Source: Diploptera punctata
Lineage: Eukaryota > Arthropoda > Insecta > Blattodea > Blaberidae
Length of the DNA stretch: 64,000 nucleotides
Assembly: GCA_030220185.1 (NCBI GenBank)
Contig: JASPKZ010004202.1
Location: 1,368,001-1,432,000 of the forward strand
Direction: 5' to 3'
Shown piece by piece: positions 38,351-49,589 of this stretch (its first letter is position 1; every line of letters begins with the position of its first letter). The notes under the pieces were generated by a model. That model was given only the letters and a program-made list of their open reading frames with translations. It did no database searches and was not told the origin of the DNA. Made by a program: the position numbers and the translations under genes.

Positions 38351-39778
38351 GGCAATAGCATATGGCTCAGAGACGTGGCATGTGAGAGCAATAACAATAA
38401 AAAACATTAAATTCTGGCTCAGAGACGTGGCATGTGAGAGCAATAACAATATGGCTCAGAGACGTGGCATGTGAGAGCAATAACAATATGGCTCAGAGAC
38501 GTGGCATGTGAGAGCAATAACAATATGGCTCAGAGACGTGGCATGTGAGAGCAATAACAATATGGCTCAGAGACGTGGCATGTGAGAGCAATAACAATAT
38601 GGCTCAGAGACGTGGCATGTGAGAGCAATAACAATATGGCTCAGAGACGTGGCATGTGAGAGCAATAACAATATGGCTCAGAGACGTGGCATGTGAGAGC
38701 AATAACAATATGGCTCAGAGACGTGGCATGTGAGAGCAATAACAATATGGCTCAGAGACGTGGCATGTGAGAGCAATAACAATATGGCTCAGAGACGTGG
38801 CATGTGAGAGCAATAACAATATGGCTCAGAGACGTGGCATGTGAGAGCAATAACAATATGGCTCAGAGACGTGGCATGTGAGAGCAATAACAATATGGCT
38901 CAGAGACGTGGCATGTGAGAGCAATAACAATATGGCTCAGAGACGTGGCATGTGAGAGCAATAACAATATGGCTCAGAGACGTGGCACGTGAGAGCAATA
39001 GCATATGGCTCAGAGACGTGGCACGTGAGAGCAATAACAATATGGCTCAGAGACGTGGCATGTGAGAGCAATAACAATATGGCTCAGAGACGTGGCATGT
39101 GAGAGCAATAACAATATGGCTCAGAGACGTGGCATGTGAGAGCAATAACAATATGGCTCAGAGACGTGGCATGTGAGAGCAATAACAATATGGCTCAGAG
39201 ACGTGGCATGTGAGAGCAATAACAATATGGCTCAGAGACGTGGCATGTGAGAGCAATAACAATATGGCTCAGAGACGTGGCATGTGAGAGCAATAACAAT
39301 ATGGCTCAGAGACGTGGCATGTGAGAGCAATAACAATATGGCTCAGAGACGTGGCATGTGAGAGCAATAACAATATGGCTCAGAGACGTGGCATGTGAGA
39401 GCAATAACAATATGGCTCAGAGACGTGGCATGTGAGAGCAATAGCATATGGCTCAGAGACGTGGCATGTGAGAGCAATAACAATATGGCTCAGAGACGTG
39501 GCATGTGAGAGCAATAGCATATGGCTCAGAGACGTGGCATGTGAGAGCAATAACAATATGGCTCAGAGACGTGGCATGTGAGAGCAATAGCATATGGCTC
39601 AGAGACGTGGCATGTGAGAGCAATAACAATATGGCTCAGAGACGTGGCATGTGAGAGCAATAGCATATGGCTCAGAGACGTGGCATGTGAGAGCAATAAC
39701 AATATGGCTCAGAGACGTGGCATGTGAGAGCAATAGCATATGGCTCAGAGACGTGGCATGTGAGAGCAATAACAATAA
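38351..39778. repeat. Minisatellite of 37 bp, about 38 units
   Basis: The unit contains ATGGCTCAGAGACGTGGCAT and GTGAGAGCAATAACA. Units are nearly identical; a 36-nt variant (GCAATAGCATATGG) recurs mostly at the right end in an alternating pattern. AACAATAAAAAACATTAAAT occurs near both ends (38391 and 39767). It lies downstream of gene D. Confidence 0.97.
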
Positions 39779-40043
39779 AAAACATTAAATTCTGGGAACG
39801 ATCAAAAAGGATTTCCAGAAGAGAGTAAATTAAAATTATTGTTATTACAGAGAATAATATGTTCACTTTTAGAGATACAGCACTGTAATTAATATTAATT
39901 TGGAACATGTTTCAGCAGCTACTGAGCTATCAAAAATCTTCATTTTCACTTTCTGGAACAGCTACAACATAGAATCCTAATGGAAGTTCTGATTTTGCCG
40001 GAGATTATACATTACTAACAATCCTATAACATCTTCTGTTACT

Positions 40044-40560
40044 TCATTCTTCATCCTCTTCAGAAGAAACGTCATCTAACTGAGGAGTTACTCCTGTTCC
40101 TGAAGATGATTGGCTTTCTTTAAAATCAACATTACCCGACGCAGGATATATTTCTGCATCAGAGGTTGTTTTAGTTTCTCCATCAGAAACAACATTTGAA
40201 TGAGACAATGATTCAGGCTTTGAAGAAGTTTGGTTTTCGTCACCTGAGCTATTTGTAGATAGTATACTTATAGTTGGGTTTAAAATACCTAAGTAAGAAG
40301 GGAGTAGTTGACGTTCTGCAGTTACGTGGGTTACATTAGTTGGGCTGGAGTCTGTATGAGATGTCAGTTCTAGTCCAGAAGATGTTGCATTTTCTCCAAC
40401 AGAAGTGACATTTAAGTGGGAAGTTGATTCAGTGGATGATGGTAATGGCTTTTCGATATTTTCAGCTACACTTGAACTGACTATTGATTCTGACGGCTTC
40501 TGGATTTCTCCACTTGCGTTTAATGAAGTGAGAAGGTAAGCCAAATCCTGAAGATGGCTG
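40044..40560 (-). CDS. Gene D exon 3, fourth open segment: Ser/Thr/Glu-rich C-terminus
   Basis: After a frame change this reads SLNASGEIQKPSES, several N-glycosylation sequons (NVT, NAT, NQT) and an acidic end SSEEDEE before TGA at 40044-40046. Composition matches the preceding segments, which argues for one broken reading frame. Confidence 0.6.
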
Positions 40561-42740
40561 ATCCACTTCAAAGCCCAAATTAAAATTCCCAGCTGTTCGA
40601 GTAAAATGATCATGAGAAGTTTCGAAGCTGCTTTCAGAAACTGCAAGTATGTGTGAAGGCCCTAATTCGTTCAAATTACTCGATCTTCCTTGTCCAGCGC
40701 CAGATTGTTTAGAAGATGCATTATCACTTATTCCCACATCATCTAATCCATTTACATAATGGCTAGAAATTGGATGCATTGATGCGCTACCGAAAGTATC
40801 TTGAACTCCCATATTACCATAACCACCTAACGAAGACCCTATTTCATGATGGGCGTAATGTGACGATGATCCAGAAATATCTACTGGCAAATTTCCCTGA
40901 CTACCATATGCACCAACATTCAACCCTGTACTGGAATGTGAAGGTAATTCGTAAACATTTAGTGGTAAATTACCTTGATTGCCATATCCATTAATCGCAG
41001 AACCTGCAGGTAAATGTGAAGATCCAATAACACCTGTAGGATGAGTCTCCAGACCACCGTATTCAGCAATAGCAGCTCCCGAACTCGATTGTGGCAATGG
41101 ACCTGAAACTCCTGAAGAATGACTTTGTAGACCTCCATAACCTCCCATTGTAGAACCTGTATACATTCCAGAAGCACCTAACTCAATAGAAGACCCTGGT
41201 CTCAATTGCGATGAAGATCTTGTGGTATCTAATGGAAAATTTCCATGACTACCATACGCACCAATATTCAACCCTGTACTTGAATGTGAAGGTAATCCGT
41301 AAACATTTAGTGGTAAATTACCTTGATTGCCATATCCATTAATCGCAGAACCTGCAGGTAAATGTGAAGATCCAATAACACCTGTAGGCTGAGTCTCCAG
41401 ACCACCGTATTCAGCAATAGCAGCTCCCGAACTCGATTGTGGCAATGGGCCTGAAACTCCTGAAGAATGACTTTGTAGACCTCCATAACCTCCCATTGTA
41501 GAACCTGTATACATTCCAGAAGCACCTAACCCAATAGAAGACCCTGATCTCAATTGCGATGAAGATCTTGTGGTATATAATGGGAAATTTGCATGACTAC
41601 CATACGCACCAATATTCAACCCTGTACTGGAATGTGAAGGTAATCCGTAAACATTATGTGGTAAATTACCTTGATTGCCATATCCATTAATCGCAGAACC
41701 TGCAGGTAAATGTGAAGATCCAAAAACACCTGTAGGATGAGTTTCCAGACCACCGTATTCAGCAACAGCAGCTCCCGAACTCGATTGTGGCAATGGGCCT
41801 GAAACTCCTGAAGAATGACTTTGTAGACCTCCATAACCTCCCATTGTAGAACCTGTATACATTCCAGAAGCACCTAACTCAATAGAAGACCCTGATCTCA
41901 ATTGCGATGAAGATCCTGTGGTATATAATGGAAAATTTCCATGACTACCATACGCACCAATATTCAACCCTGTACTTGAATGTGAAGGTAATCCGTAAAC
42001 ATTTAGTGGTAAATTACCTTGATTGCCATATCCATTAATCGCAGAACCTGCAGGTAAATGTGAAGATCCAATAACACCTGTAGGATGAGTCTCCAGACCA
42101 CCGTATTCAGCAATAGCAGCTCCCGAACTCGATTGTGGCAATGGACCTGAAACTCCTGAAGACTGACTTTGTAGACCTCCATAACCTCCCATTGTAGAAC
42201 CTGTATACATTCCAGAAGCACCTAACTCAATAGAAGACCCTGGTCTCAATTGCGATGAAGATCCTGTGATATCTAGTGGGAAATTTCCTCCGGTACCTAC
42301 AGAAGACCCTGAGCTCAAATGTGATGAAAATTCAGCGGGACTTACTGGGATAATTCCTGCTCTACCATGTTCACCAAAAGAAGATCCTGAACCGAATTCT
42401 GTTGAAGATCCAGAAGCCCTTGGTGGCCGAATTCCTTGTGCATTGTATCCACTAAGAGCCGATCCTAAATTCGGTTGTGAAGAAGATACAGAAAGTCCTG
42501 AAGGCAAAGCTTCTGTATTATCGGATTGCTTAGATGATGATTGAATATCTGCTGAAGGCAAAGCAGCAGGGTTTCTATAACCAGAACGACTCGAGAACGA
42601 CTCAGAAGAAGATCCTAAATCACTAGTTCCCATATAATTTGGTCCTAAATACGAGTGTAATGTTGGTCTATCATTAGGAGAACTTATACGTGATTGTGCA
42701 GATGGTACACTTCCACTTGCCAATTGTGAATCCCCTTTTT
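40520..42740 (-). CDS. Gene D exon 3, third open segment: four 116-aa Gly/Ser/Tyr repeats
   Basis: This segment is rich in Ser, Gly, Tyr and Leu with motifs such as GSTMGGYGGLQS and GYGNQGNLPLNVYGLPS. Four copies of a 348-nt unit lie between about 40900 and 42290; the phrase read on + as CCTCCCATTG recurs at 41141, 41489, 41837 and 42185. Period and frame coincide exactly. The copies differ by only a few substitutions, pointing to recent duplication or gene conversion. Confidence 0.7.
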
Positions 42741-43090
42741 TCCACTAACTGCAGTATTTGATTCTGAATTTAATACAGAATATAATCTTGAGCCCTTTGC
42801 TGTATCGTAGGGCGTAAGGGAGGTATCTCCATCAATCAAGGATGATAACTGCACACGCGGATTTAAATTTGATCTTCCGTAATTTTTATCATCAACATCT
42901 CGTTTAACACGTTTTCTTCTAATCAAGTTGGAAGAAGTAACATCGTTAATAGGTTTGTTTACAAGCAAGTATACATTTGGTCCCTTAAAGTCACTAGAAG
43001 ATGACAATTTACCTCCAGTATTTACATCTAAGCTCATTGTGAAACCTTCTTTGGCAACATTGTGTACAACTAGTTCATTCCCTTTGGGGA
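42684..43090 (-). CDS. Gene D exon 3, second open segment with furin-type RRKR site
   Basis: This continues the FPKGNELVVHNVAK module in another frame, then reads IRRKRVKRDVDDKN, a multibasic furin-type site, and NSESNTAVSGKK. The frame is lost at the 42732-42741 homopolymers, after which the Ser/Gly repeats resume in another frame. Confidence 0.62.
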
Positions 43091-44924
43091 AAAATTGGGG
43101 ATAATCCATTTGGATGTGTTAAACCAAAAGACAGATCTACGCTTCTTTTTCTAATAATTACAGGGTCATGATTACTAATTGATAATAAACTTAACGGATT
43201 ATTTTTCACTATTTGTGTGTTTGCTTTCAATCCAATAACTGTTTTGTTAATTTTGGGATCAGTTGTACCTTCGTTGCCATGTGAAACTATAACAGAAAAT
43301 GGTTTTGAAATATTCTGCCGAACATTAGAGTTAATATTAACAGCACGTCGAGAAGAAGGAATATGGTTTGAAGAATCTGGTGAAGGGACATGGCTTGAAT
43401 AATCTGCAGAGCGTTCCTTAAAGTCACTAGAATACGACAATTTATCTCCAGTATTTGCATCTACACTTCTTGTGGAACCTCCTTTGGCAACATTGTGAAC
43501 AACTAGTTCATTCTCTTTGGGAAAAATTGGGGATGGTCCATTTGGATGTGTAGAACCGAAAGACATATCTACGCTACTTTTTCTAACGATTACCGGCTCA
43601 TGATTACTAACTGATGACAAACTTAACGGATTATTTATCACAATTTGTGTGTTTACCTTCAATCCAATAACTGTTTTGTTAATTTTGGGATCAGTTATGC
43701 CTTCGATGCCAGGTGTAACTGTAACAGAAACTGGTTTTGAAATATTCTGTCGAACATTAGAATTAATAATAACAGAACGTCGAGAAGAACGGATATGGTT
43801 TGAAGAATCTAGAGAAGGGGCATGGTTTGAAGAATCTGGAGAAGGGGCATGGTTTGAAGAATCTGGTGATGGGACATGGTTTGAATAATCTGCAGAACGT
43901 TCCTTAAAGTCACTATAATACGATAATTTATCTCCAGTATTTGCATCTATACTCCTTGTGGAACCTCCTTTGGCAACATTGTGGACAACTAGTTCATTTC
44001 CTTTGGGAAAAATTGGCGATGGTCCATTTGGATTTGTAGAACCAAAAGACATATCTACGCTTCTTTTTCTAACGATTACAGGCTCATGATTACTAACTGA
44101 TGACAAACTTAACGGATTATTTATCACCATTTGTGTGTTTACCTTCAATCCAATAACTGTTTTGTTAATTTTGGGATCAGTTATACCTTCGTTGCCAGGT
44201 GAAACTATAACAGAAAATGGTTTTGAAATATTCTGCCGAACATTAGAGTTAATAATAACAGAGCGTGGAGAAGAAGGGATATGGTTTGAAGAATCTAGAG
44301 AAGGGGCATCGATTGAAGAATCTGGAGAAGGGGTACTGTTTGAAGAATCTGGGGAAGGGGTATGGATTGAAGAATATGAAGAAGGAGTAAGGTTTAAAGA
44401 ATATAGAGGAAGGGTATGGTTTGAAGTATCTGGGGAAGAGGTATGGTTTGAAGAATCTGGGGAGGGGGTATGGTTTGAAGAATCTGGGGAGGGGGTACGG
44501 TTTGAAGAATCTGGGGAAGGGGTATGATTTGAAGAATCTGGGGAGGGGGTACGGTTTGAAGAATCTGGGGAAGGGGTATGATTTGAAGAATCTGGTGAAG
44601 GGGTATGGTTTGAAGAATCTGAAGAAGAAGTGTGGGTTGAAGGCAATGCGGAATTCGATGTACCATTTAATGGTGCAGGTTCAGTTTTTGAAGGGTTGAG
44701 AGCATTTATAGCATTTGTTATTCTATTGTTGACAGAAGACAACATGGATGCAGCAGCTTGCGATAAGTAGGCATTGAAATCTGTTGCATATTGTAGTACA
44801 GTAGAGGTCAGATTAGAGGCAACATTTGTAATAGATGATGTTGCATTTGATATCATATGTTCAATTTGCGTAGCAAATGCCATTCCACTTTCTTCAATTC
44901 CTCTAATTGTATAATTCGAGTTAT
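43075..44924 (-). CDS. Gene D exon 3, first open segment: SPDSSN decapeptides and RKRS modules
   Basis: The acceptor is TTTTTAGTTTCAG at 44925 onward; the phase-1 join gives Asp-Asn-Ser and stays open for about 615 codons. After a likely amphipathic start come repeated SPDSSNHTP units, each with an N-glycosylation sequon (NHT or NRT). Then come repeats of about 145-160 residues with RKRSVDMSFG, PSPIFPKGNELVVHNVAKGG and DKLSYSSDFKERSADYS. Reading ends at 43075 because of one extra base in a G run (43086-43089) relative to the two other module copies. Confidence 0.7.
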
Positions 44925-45024
44925 CTGAAACTAAAAATTGAAATCTATGTCAATTTCAATTCAAATGTTAAATGTTATAAAATTCTCACAACAATATTTT
45001 GAAAAAAATGTTATGATAAATTGT

Positions 45025-46376
45025 GGAATGCAGGCTTTCATGGCCGGTAATCATAATATTAAAAGATTCCGGGATCTGTGGGTGTGGTCTATAACTGGCG
45101 TTTCTTCCAGACGTTTGTCCCACAACTGCAGAGGGCATATTCAGTGGCGAGTGCTTCTAGGTGGTGTGTCTTTGTCGTAGACTCGGTTTTTCCAGACGAT
45201 TCCATCTGTACTGCGGAGGACATCTTCAATGGCGAATGCTTCTAGGTGGTGTTTCTTTGTCGTAGACTCGGTTTTTCCAGACGATTCCATCTGTACTGCG
45301 GAGGACATCTTCAATAGCGAGTGCTTCTAGGTGGTGTGTCTTTGTCGTAGACTCGGTTTTTCCAGACGATTCCATCTGTACTGCGGAGGACATCTTCAAT
45401 GGCGAGTGCTTCTAGGTGGTGTGTCTTTGTCGTAGACTCGGTTTTTCCAGACTATTCCATCTGTACTGCGGAGGACATCTTCAATGGCGAGTGCTTCTAG
45501 GTGGTGTGTCTTTGTCGTAGACTCGGTTTTTCCAGACGATTCCATCTGTACTGCGGAGGACATCTTCAATGGCGAATGCTTCTAGGTGGTGTTTCTTTGT
45601 CGTAGACTCGGTTTTTCCAGACGATTCCATCTGTACTGCGGAGGACATCTTCAATAGCGAGTGCTTCTAGGTGGTGTGTGTCTTTGTCGTAGACTCGGTT
45701 TTTTCCAGACGATTCCATCTGTACTGCGGAGGACATCTTCAATGGCGAGTGCTTCTAGGTGGTGTGTCTTTGTCGTAGACTCGGTTTTTCCAGACGATTC
45801 CATCTGTACTGCGGAGGACATCTACAATGGCGAGTGCTTCTAGGTGGTATTTCTTTGTCGTAGACTCGGTTTTTCCAGACGATTCCATCTGTACTGCGGA
45901 GGACATCTTCAATGGCGAGTGCTTCTAGGTGGTGTGTCTTTGTCGTAGACTCGGTTTTTCCAGACTATTCCATCTGTACTGCGGAGGACATCTTCAATGG
46001 CGAGTGCTTCTAGGTGGTGTTTCTTTGTCGTAGACTCGGTTTTTCCAGACGATTCCATCTGTACTGCGGAGGACATCTTCAATGGCGAGTGCTTCTAGGT
46101 GGTGTGTCTTTGTCGTAGACTCGGTTTTTCCAGACGATTCCATCTGTACTGCGGAGGACATCTTCAATGGCGAATGCTTCTAGGTGGTGTTTCTTTGTCG
46201 TAGACTCGGTTTTTCCAGACGATTCTACCTGAACTGCGGAGGACATCTTCAATGGCGAGTGCTTCTAGGTGGTGTGTCTTTGTCGTAGACTCGGTTTTTC
46301 CAGACGATTCTACCTGAACTGCGGAGGACATCTTCAATGGCGAGTGCTTGTAGGTGGTGTTCTCTTGTCGTAGACT
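45025..46376 (-). repeat. 85-bp minisatellite grown from a Penelope-like end, in intron 2 of gene D
   Basis: About 15 units of 85 nt. Each contains, read on the - strand, TTGAAGATGTCCTCCGCAGT and AGTCTACGACAAAGAC. The left flank 45025-45140 matches, reversed, the right end of 47133-47275, so the array lies within one arm of a large inverted pair. The ribozyme-like core is degraded in the unit (TTGAAGA, GAATC). Confidence 0.88.
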
Positions 46377-46425
46377 CAACTATGAATGTCTACGACAAGG
46401 GAACACCACCTAGAAGCATTCTGTT
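46345..46425. other. Inverted repeat (hairpin) at the minisatellite edge
   Basis: GTCGTAGAC and GTCTACGAC, and their flanks GGTGGTGTTC / GAACACCACC, pair around a short loop near 46380. This is the head-to-head junction of the two Penelope-like arms. Confidence 0.75.
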
Positions 46426-47131
46426 ACGAACACATAGATTATTTTACATATATATTTTAATTATTTCATAGATTAATTTAATTATTCTATATAAAAACAG
46501 TTGGTGAAAAATAAAGCATTTAGACATATTATATTTCAGGACAGAATTTGGATTATGGCAGGAACTAAATTTGAAGGCTAACTGTAAATCTCTGCATTTT
46601 ACTATAGGAATGTTTAGTACAGTTAGTTATAGCTGGGGGAGCAGAAGCTTAGTATATAAACCTTCCAAAATATGGGACTCGTGCCTGTCGAAGCAGTAGC
46701 TGATGGGTAAGTCTGCATACCATTTTTCTTATAAAATGTACCTAGGGCAATTAGAAAGGGAGTCAAGTGTTTTAAATAGTTTAATACTACATGTCTAAGT
46801 GTAAGAGTTATTAGATAATTATTAGAATGTAAATTAGGGTAAATTCATAAACCCACATCTCCCTCTCTCGAACCTCAAGAAAGTTAGAATGTAGGTTTTC
46901 TTAATATAAGCTTAGATTAGTTATTTAGGGTTAGAATACTTAAGGTTATTGTAATCATTTTACGCTAGAAATAAAATAGTTAAGTTAAGAATCCATTTAT
47001 TTATGTTCGAAACATGTTTGCCTTTGTAACTAATACATCCACATTCTAACGCTCGGCTAGAACCTCATGCTACCAAAAATCCAAGTCCCGAAGGTCCTTT
47101 AAGCCCTAAAATAAGCTTACAAATTGTAACA
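46422..47131. mobile_element. Solo LTR, 710 bp
   Basis: Ends TGTTAC and GTAACA. The flanking 5-mers are CATTC and CACTC (one mismatch), and on both sides sequence of the same Penelope-like repeat continues. A TATA-like GTATATAAACC (about 46650) and AATAAA (about 46972) suit an LTR. No internal region remains; LTR family is not assigned. Confidence 0.7.
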
Positions 47132-47132
47132 C

Positions 47133-47275
47133 ACTCGCCACTGAAGATGCCCTCCGCAGTTGAGGGAGAAACGTCTGGAAGAAATGCCAGTTATAGACCA
47201 CGGCCACATTGTCAGGAATTTTTTAATATTATTATTACCGGCCGTGAAAGCCTGAATTCCACAACGTTTAATATA
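47133..47275 (+). repeat. Penelope-like element end with hammerhead-like core
   Basis: CTGAAGA, a stem CCCTC/GAGGG, then GAAAC; followed by GACCACGGCC and CCGGCCGTGAAAGCC. It is the right arm of the inverted pair that starts at 45025. A (TA)n tract follows at 47280-47312. Confidence 0.55.
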
Positions 47276-47277
47276 CT

Positions 47278-47314
<37 letters not shown>

Positions 47315-47315
<1 letters not shown>

Positions 47316-48130
47316 CTAGAAGTCCCGGCCACGCGTTGCTGTGGCTAAGGTATACGTTAAAAATTTAAATAAAGTTGCTGTCTTTCAGCCAGATTACTTA
47401 AAACTAATACTTACAAACGAAATTAATAATATTGAAAATAAAATAAACACTGAACACACTTAAATTATGAAATAATCAATATTTGTAATTCAATTAAAAT
47501 TCGCAGTTGCAACAAAAAGCACAGCCATCTAGATCTCGCTTTGTTAAATAATAAACCAATTACCTTACCAAATTACCTTACACCGCCATCTGTTAGAATC
47601 GTGCGGAACTCACAGATAATTACACCACCATCTGTTAGAATCGTATGGAACTCACAGATAATTATAACTCTTTGTTAAATAATAAAGAAATAATTTGCAA
47701 TAAAAAAATGCGACTATAAATTTAGTTATAAACTACCCTAAGTCTCAAGTTGGATCAAACTGCACACAGTGTGCAAAATTTTATTAAAATCGGTTCAGTA
47801 GTTTAGGATCCCATCGCGGACAAACAACGTGACACGAATTTTTTATATATTTAGATTATCTTACGTACTATAGGGCCGGAGCTAAAAAAAATGCATCGGT
47901 GCACTAAAGAAATTACTTTTTTATGCTTAAATGGCTTACGCTGCCTAAACCATAACAAATACACCAAATTAATGTGCACAGAATTGAATACCTCAAAAAT
48001 CTACAAAGAATTCGCGGCAGCATATGTCTATCTTTTACGGACAACTCACAATTACCATTTTTATTTTTCAGCTCATTGATGCCAAGAAGATCGGGATAAC
48101 TACATTCCCGGGCAACGCCGGGTATCAAAT
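47315..48130 (+). repeat. Degenerate dispersed repeat, RTE-like 3' ends
   Basis: It contains CCGGCCACGCGTTGCTGTGG, GATCCCATCGCGGACAAAC and GGGCAACGCCGGGTAT, phrases common at ends of insect RTE-like elements. A 45-nt unit (CCATCTGTTAGAATCGT) is doubled at 47583-47660. No gene. Confidence 0.45.
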
Positions 48131-48420
48131 TACAAAGATTTTTGCAACAATATAATGTTAATTCTTATCAAATTAAATGTTAGTTTATACATATCTGTTT
48201 AAATTTTTCCACGCGAACAACGTCACGGGTCCCACTAGTGTAACTGATTTTAAGGGTTTTTTCTCAAAAATGTATTGCTAAACATTAAGGAAGTGTACAC
48301 CTCTCTCATTCTAAATGACTAAATATTCAAAGCTTCCTAACACGAAAATTTAGGAATTGCAATTCTCAATTAACCCTTAAATTGGCAATGTACCATATAG
48401 TCAGGATTTATATGTACGTG

Positions 48421-49093
48421 GGTTGTAACAAAAATAGTGGCAACTCTGCTATAGAAGCGAAACCAGATGGATTTAACTGTTGTAACTTCTTTCGCATGTT
48501 AATATATGTCTGACACATCTTATAGTAAATGGACTCATCCGTACTCTCAAAGCGCATGCGCTTTTGGAGAGAGAAAATTAGTCTCCTCTGATTTGCCGCT
48601 CAGAGCATTGTGTTCCGCCATGTTTACAAAGCAGAAACAGTGTTCTTGGTTGAAAAACCTGAGAGCAGCGTTGCGAAGGAAGCGCACACATTGTTTGCTG
48701 CAGAACCCTACAATAATTTGCAGGATAATGCTCGGGCACACACGGTACACCCTGTAGCTGATCCGTACCGTCGCTGGGAGTGGGAAGTGCTTTTCCATCT
48801 ACCACATTCCCGGACTTAAACCCCTGTGATTATGATTTGATCCCTAAGATGAAGGAACCACTTAGTGACATTTGATTCCAGACTGTTGCCGAGATTCTGC
48901 TGGCATTAAGACAGTCTGTCAGAAACATCAACAGAACAGGAGCTGCTGCAAGGATATTACGACTTCCACATCACTGGCAACAAGTTGTAGACAATGCTGG
49001 GTACTACACTGAAGGATTGTAGAAGTTTCACAGGTCTGTAACTTGTGTACTAGTAATAAATAAATAGTTGCCACTATTAAAGTTACACAACCT
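48421..49093 (+). mobile_element. Defective Tc1/mariner-type transposon
   Basis: Inverted ends share GGTTGT and AATAGTGGCAACT. The body encodes, in broken frames, QDNARAHTVHPVADPYRRWE, then NPCDYDLIPKMKEPLSD and RTGAAARILRLPHHWQQVVD, the C-terminal half of an insect transposase. A frameshift near 48810 and a stop near 48876 disable it. It lies in intron 2 of gene D. Confidence 0.72.
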
Positions 49094-49112
49094 AAGATCT
49101 TAATGGAAAGAT

Positions 49113-49447
49113 TGCATACTTACTTACTTACTTACTCACTGGCACTATCGAACCCGTAGGTTCATAGCCGCGCGGGCATAAGCTCTCCATACATCCCTAC
49201 CCTGAACTAAATTAAAATTTTGAAAATAAATGTTAAAATTTTGAAAATAAATATTAAAATTTTGAAAGTATCATTCTCTGTATAATCTTCTTCCCTCTTA
49301 TCATAGTTCATATTATTCTCCCACCACATTCTTGGTCTACCAACTGAACGTTTTCCCTCTGGCTTTCCCACAAGAAGCTTCCATGCACGTTTTTCATTCC
49401 CATACGTGCAACATGTCCTGCCCATCGCAGTCTACGAGACTTTGTTT
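49113..49447 (-). mobile_element. LINE 3' end (family 1) with a short internal insertion
   Basis: Reversed it matches the NERRAWKLLVGKPEGKR region. 49210-49266 is a local ATTAAAATTTTGAAAATAAA repeat replacing part of it. Confidence 0.78.
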
Positions 49448-49589
49448 AAAATGGGTGTTAGACGAATGATCCACGTTGCAACGTTGAAAAAACAATAAGA
49501 ATATAGCAATCAAGTTCCTAGCGAAAATCTACAGAACACTTAAGAATGTTTTCTCTATTAAAATCTTAATATATCGCATAATTTATATT

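Noticed and set aside
38351..39778. CRISPR-like regular repeat pattern
   Set aside because: Units are contiguous with no unique spacers, and the genome is eukaryotic.
37943..39908. ORFs of 60-170 codons across 37943-38449 and 39672-39908
   Set aside because: They read through the 37-bp minisatellite or AT-rich flanks; the repeated peptide pieces come from the satellite.
40959..42221. Repeated 72-codon - strand ORFs starting MLLECIQVLQWEVMEVYK
   Set aside because: They are off-frame shadows of the four 116-residue repeats of gene D.
41141..42290. Gene D repeats as an assembly artefact only
   Set aside because: The copies differ at scattered sites and keep a 348-nt coding period, so a real array is more likely, though copy number may be wrong.
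43217..44699. + strand ORFs with EESGEG or LKNLGKGYG repeats
   Set aside because: Antisense shadows of the SPDSSN and RKRS modules of gene D.
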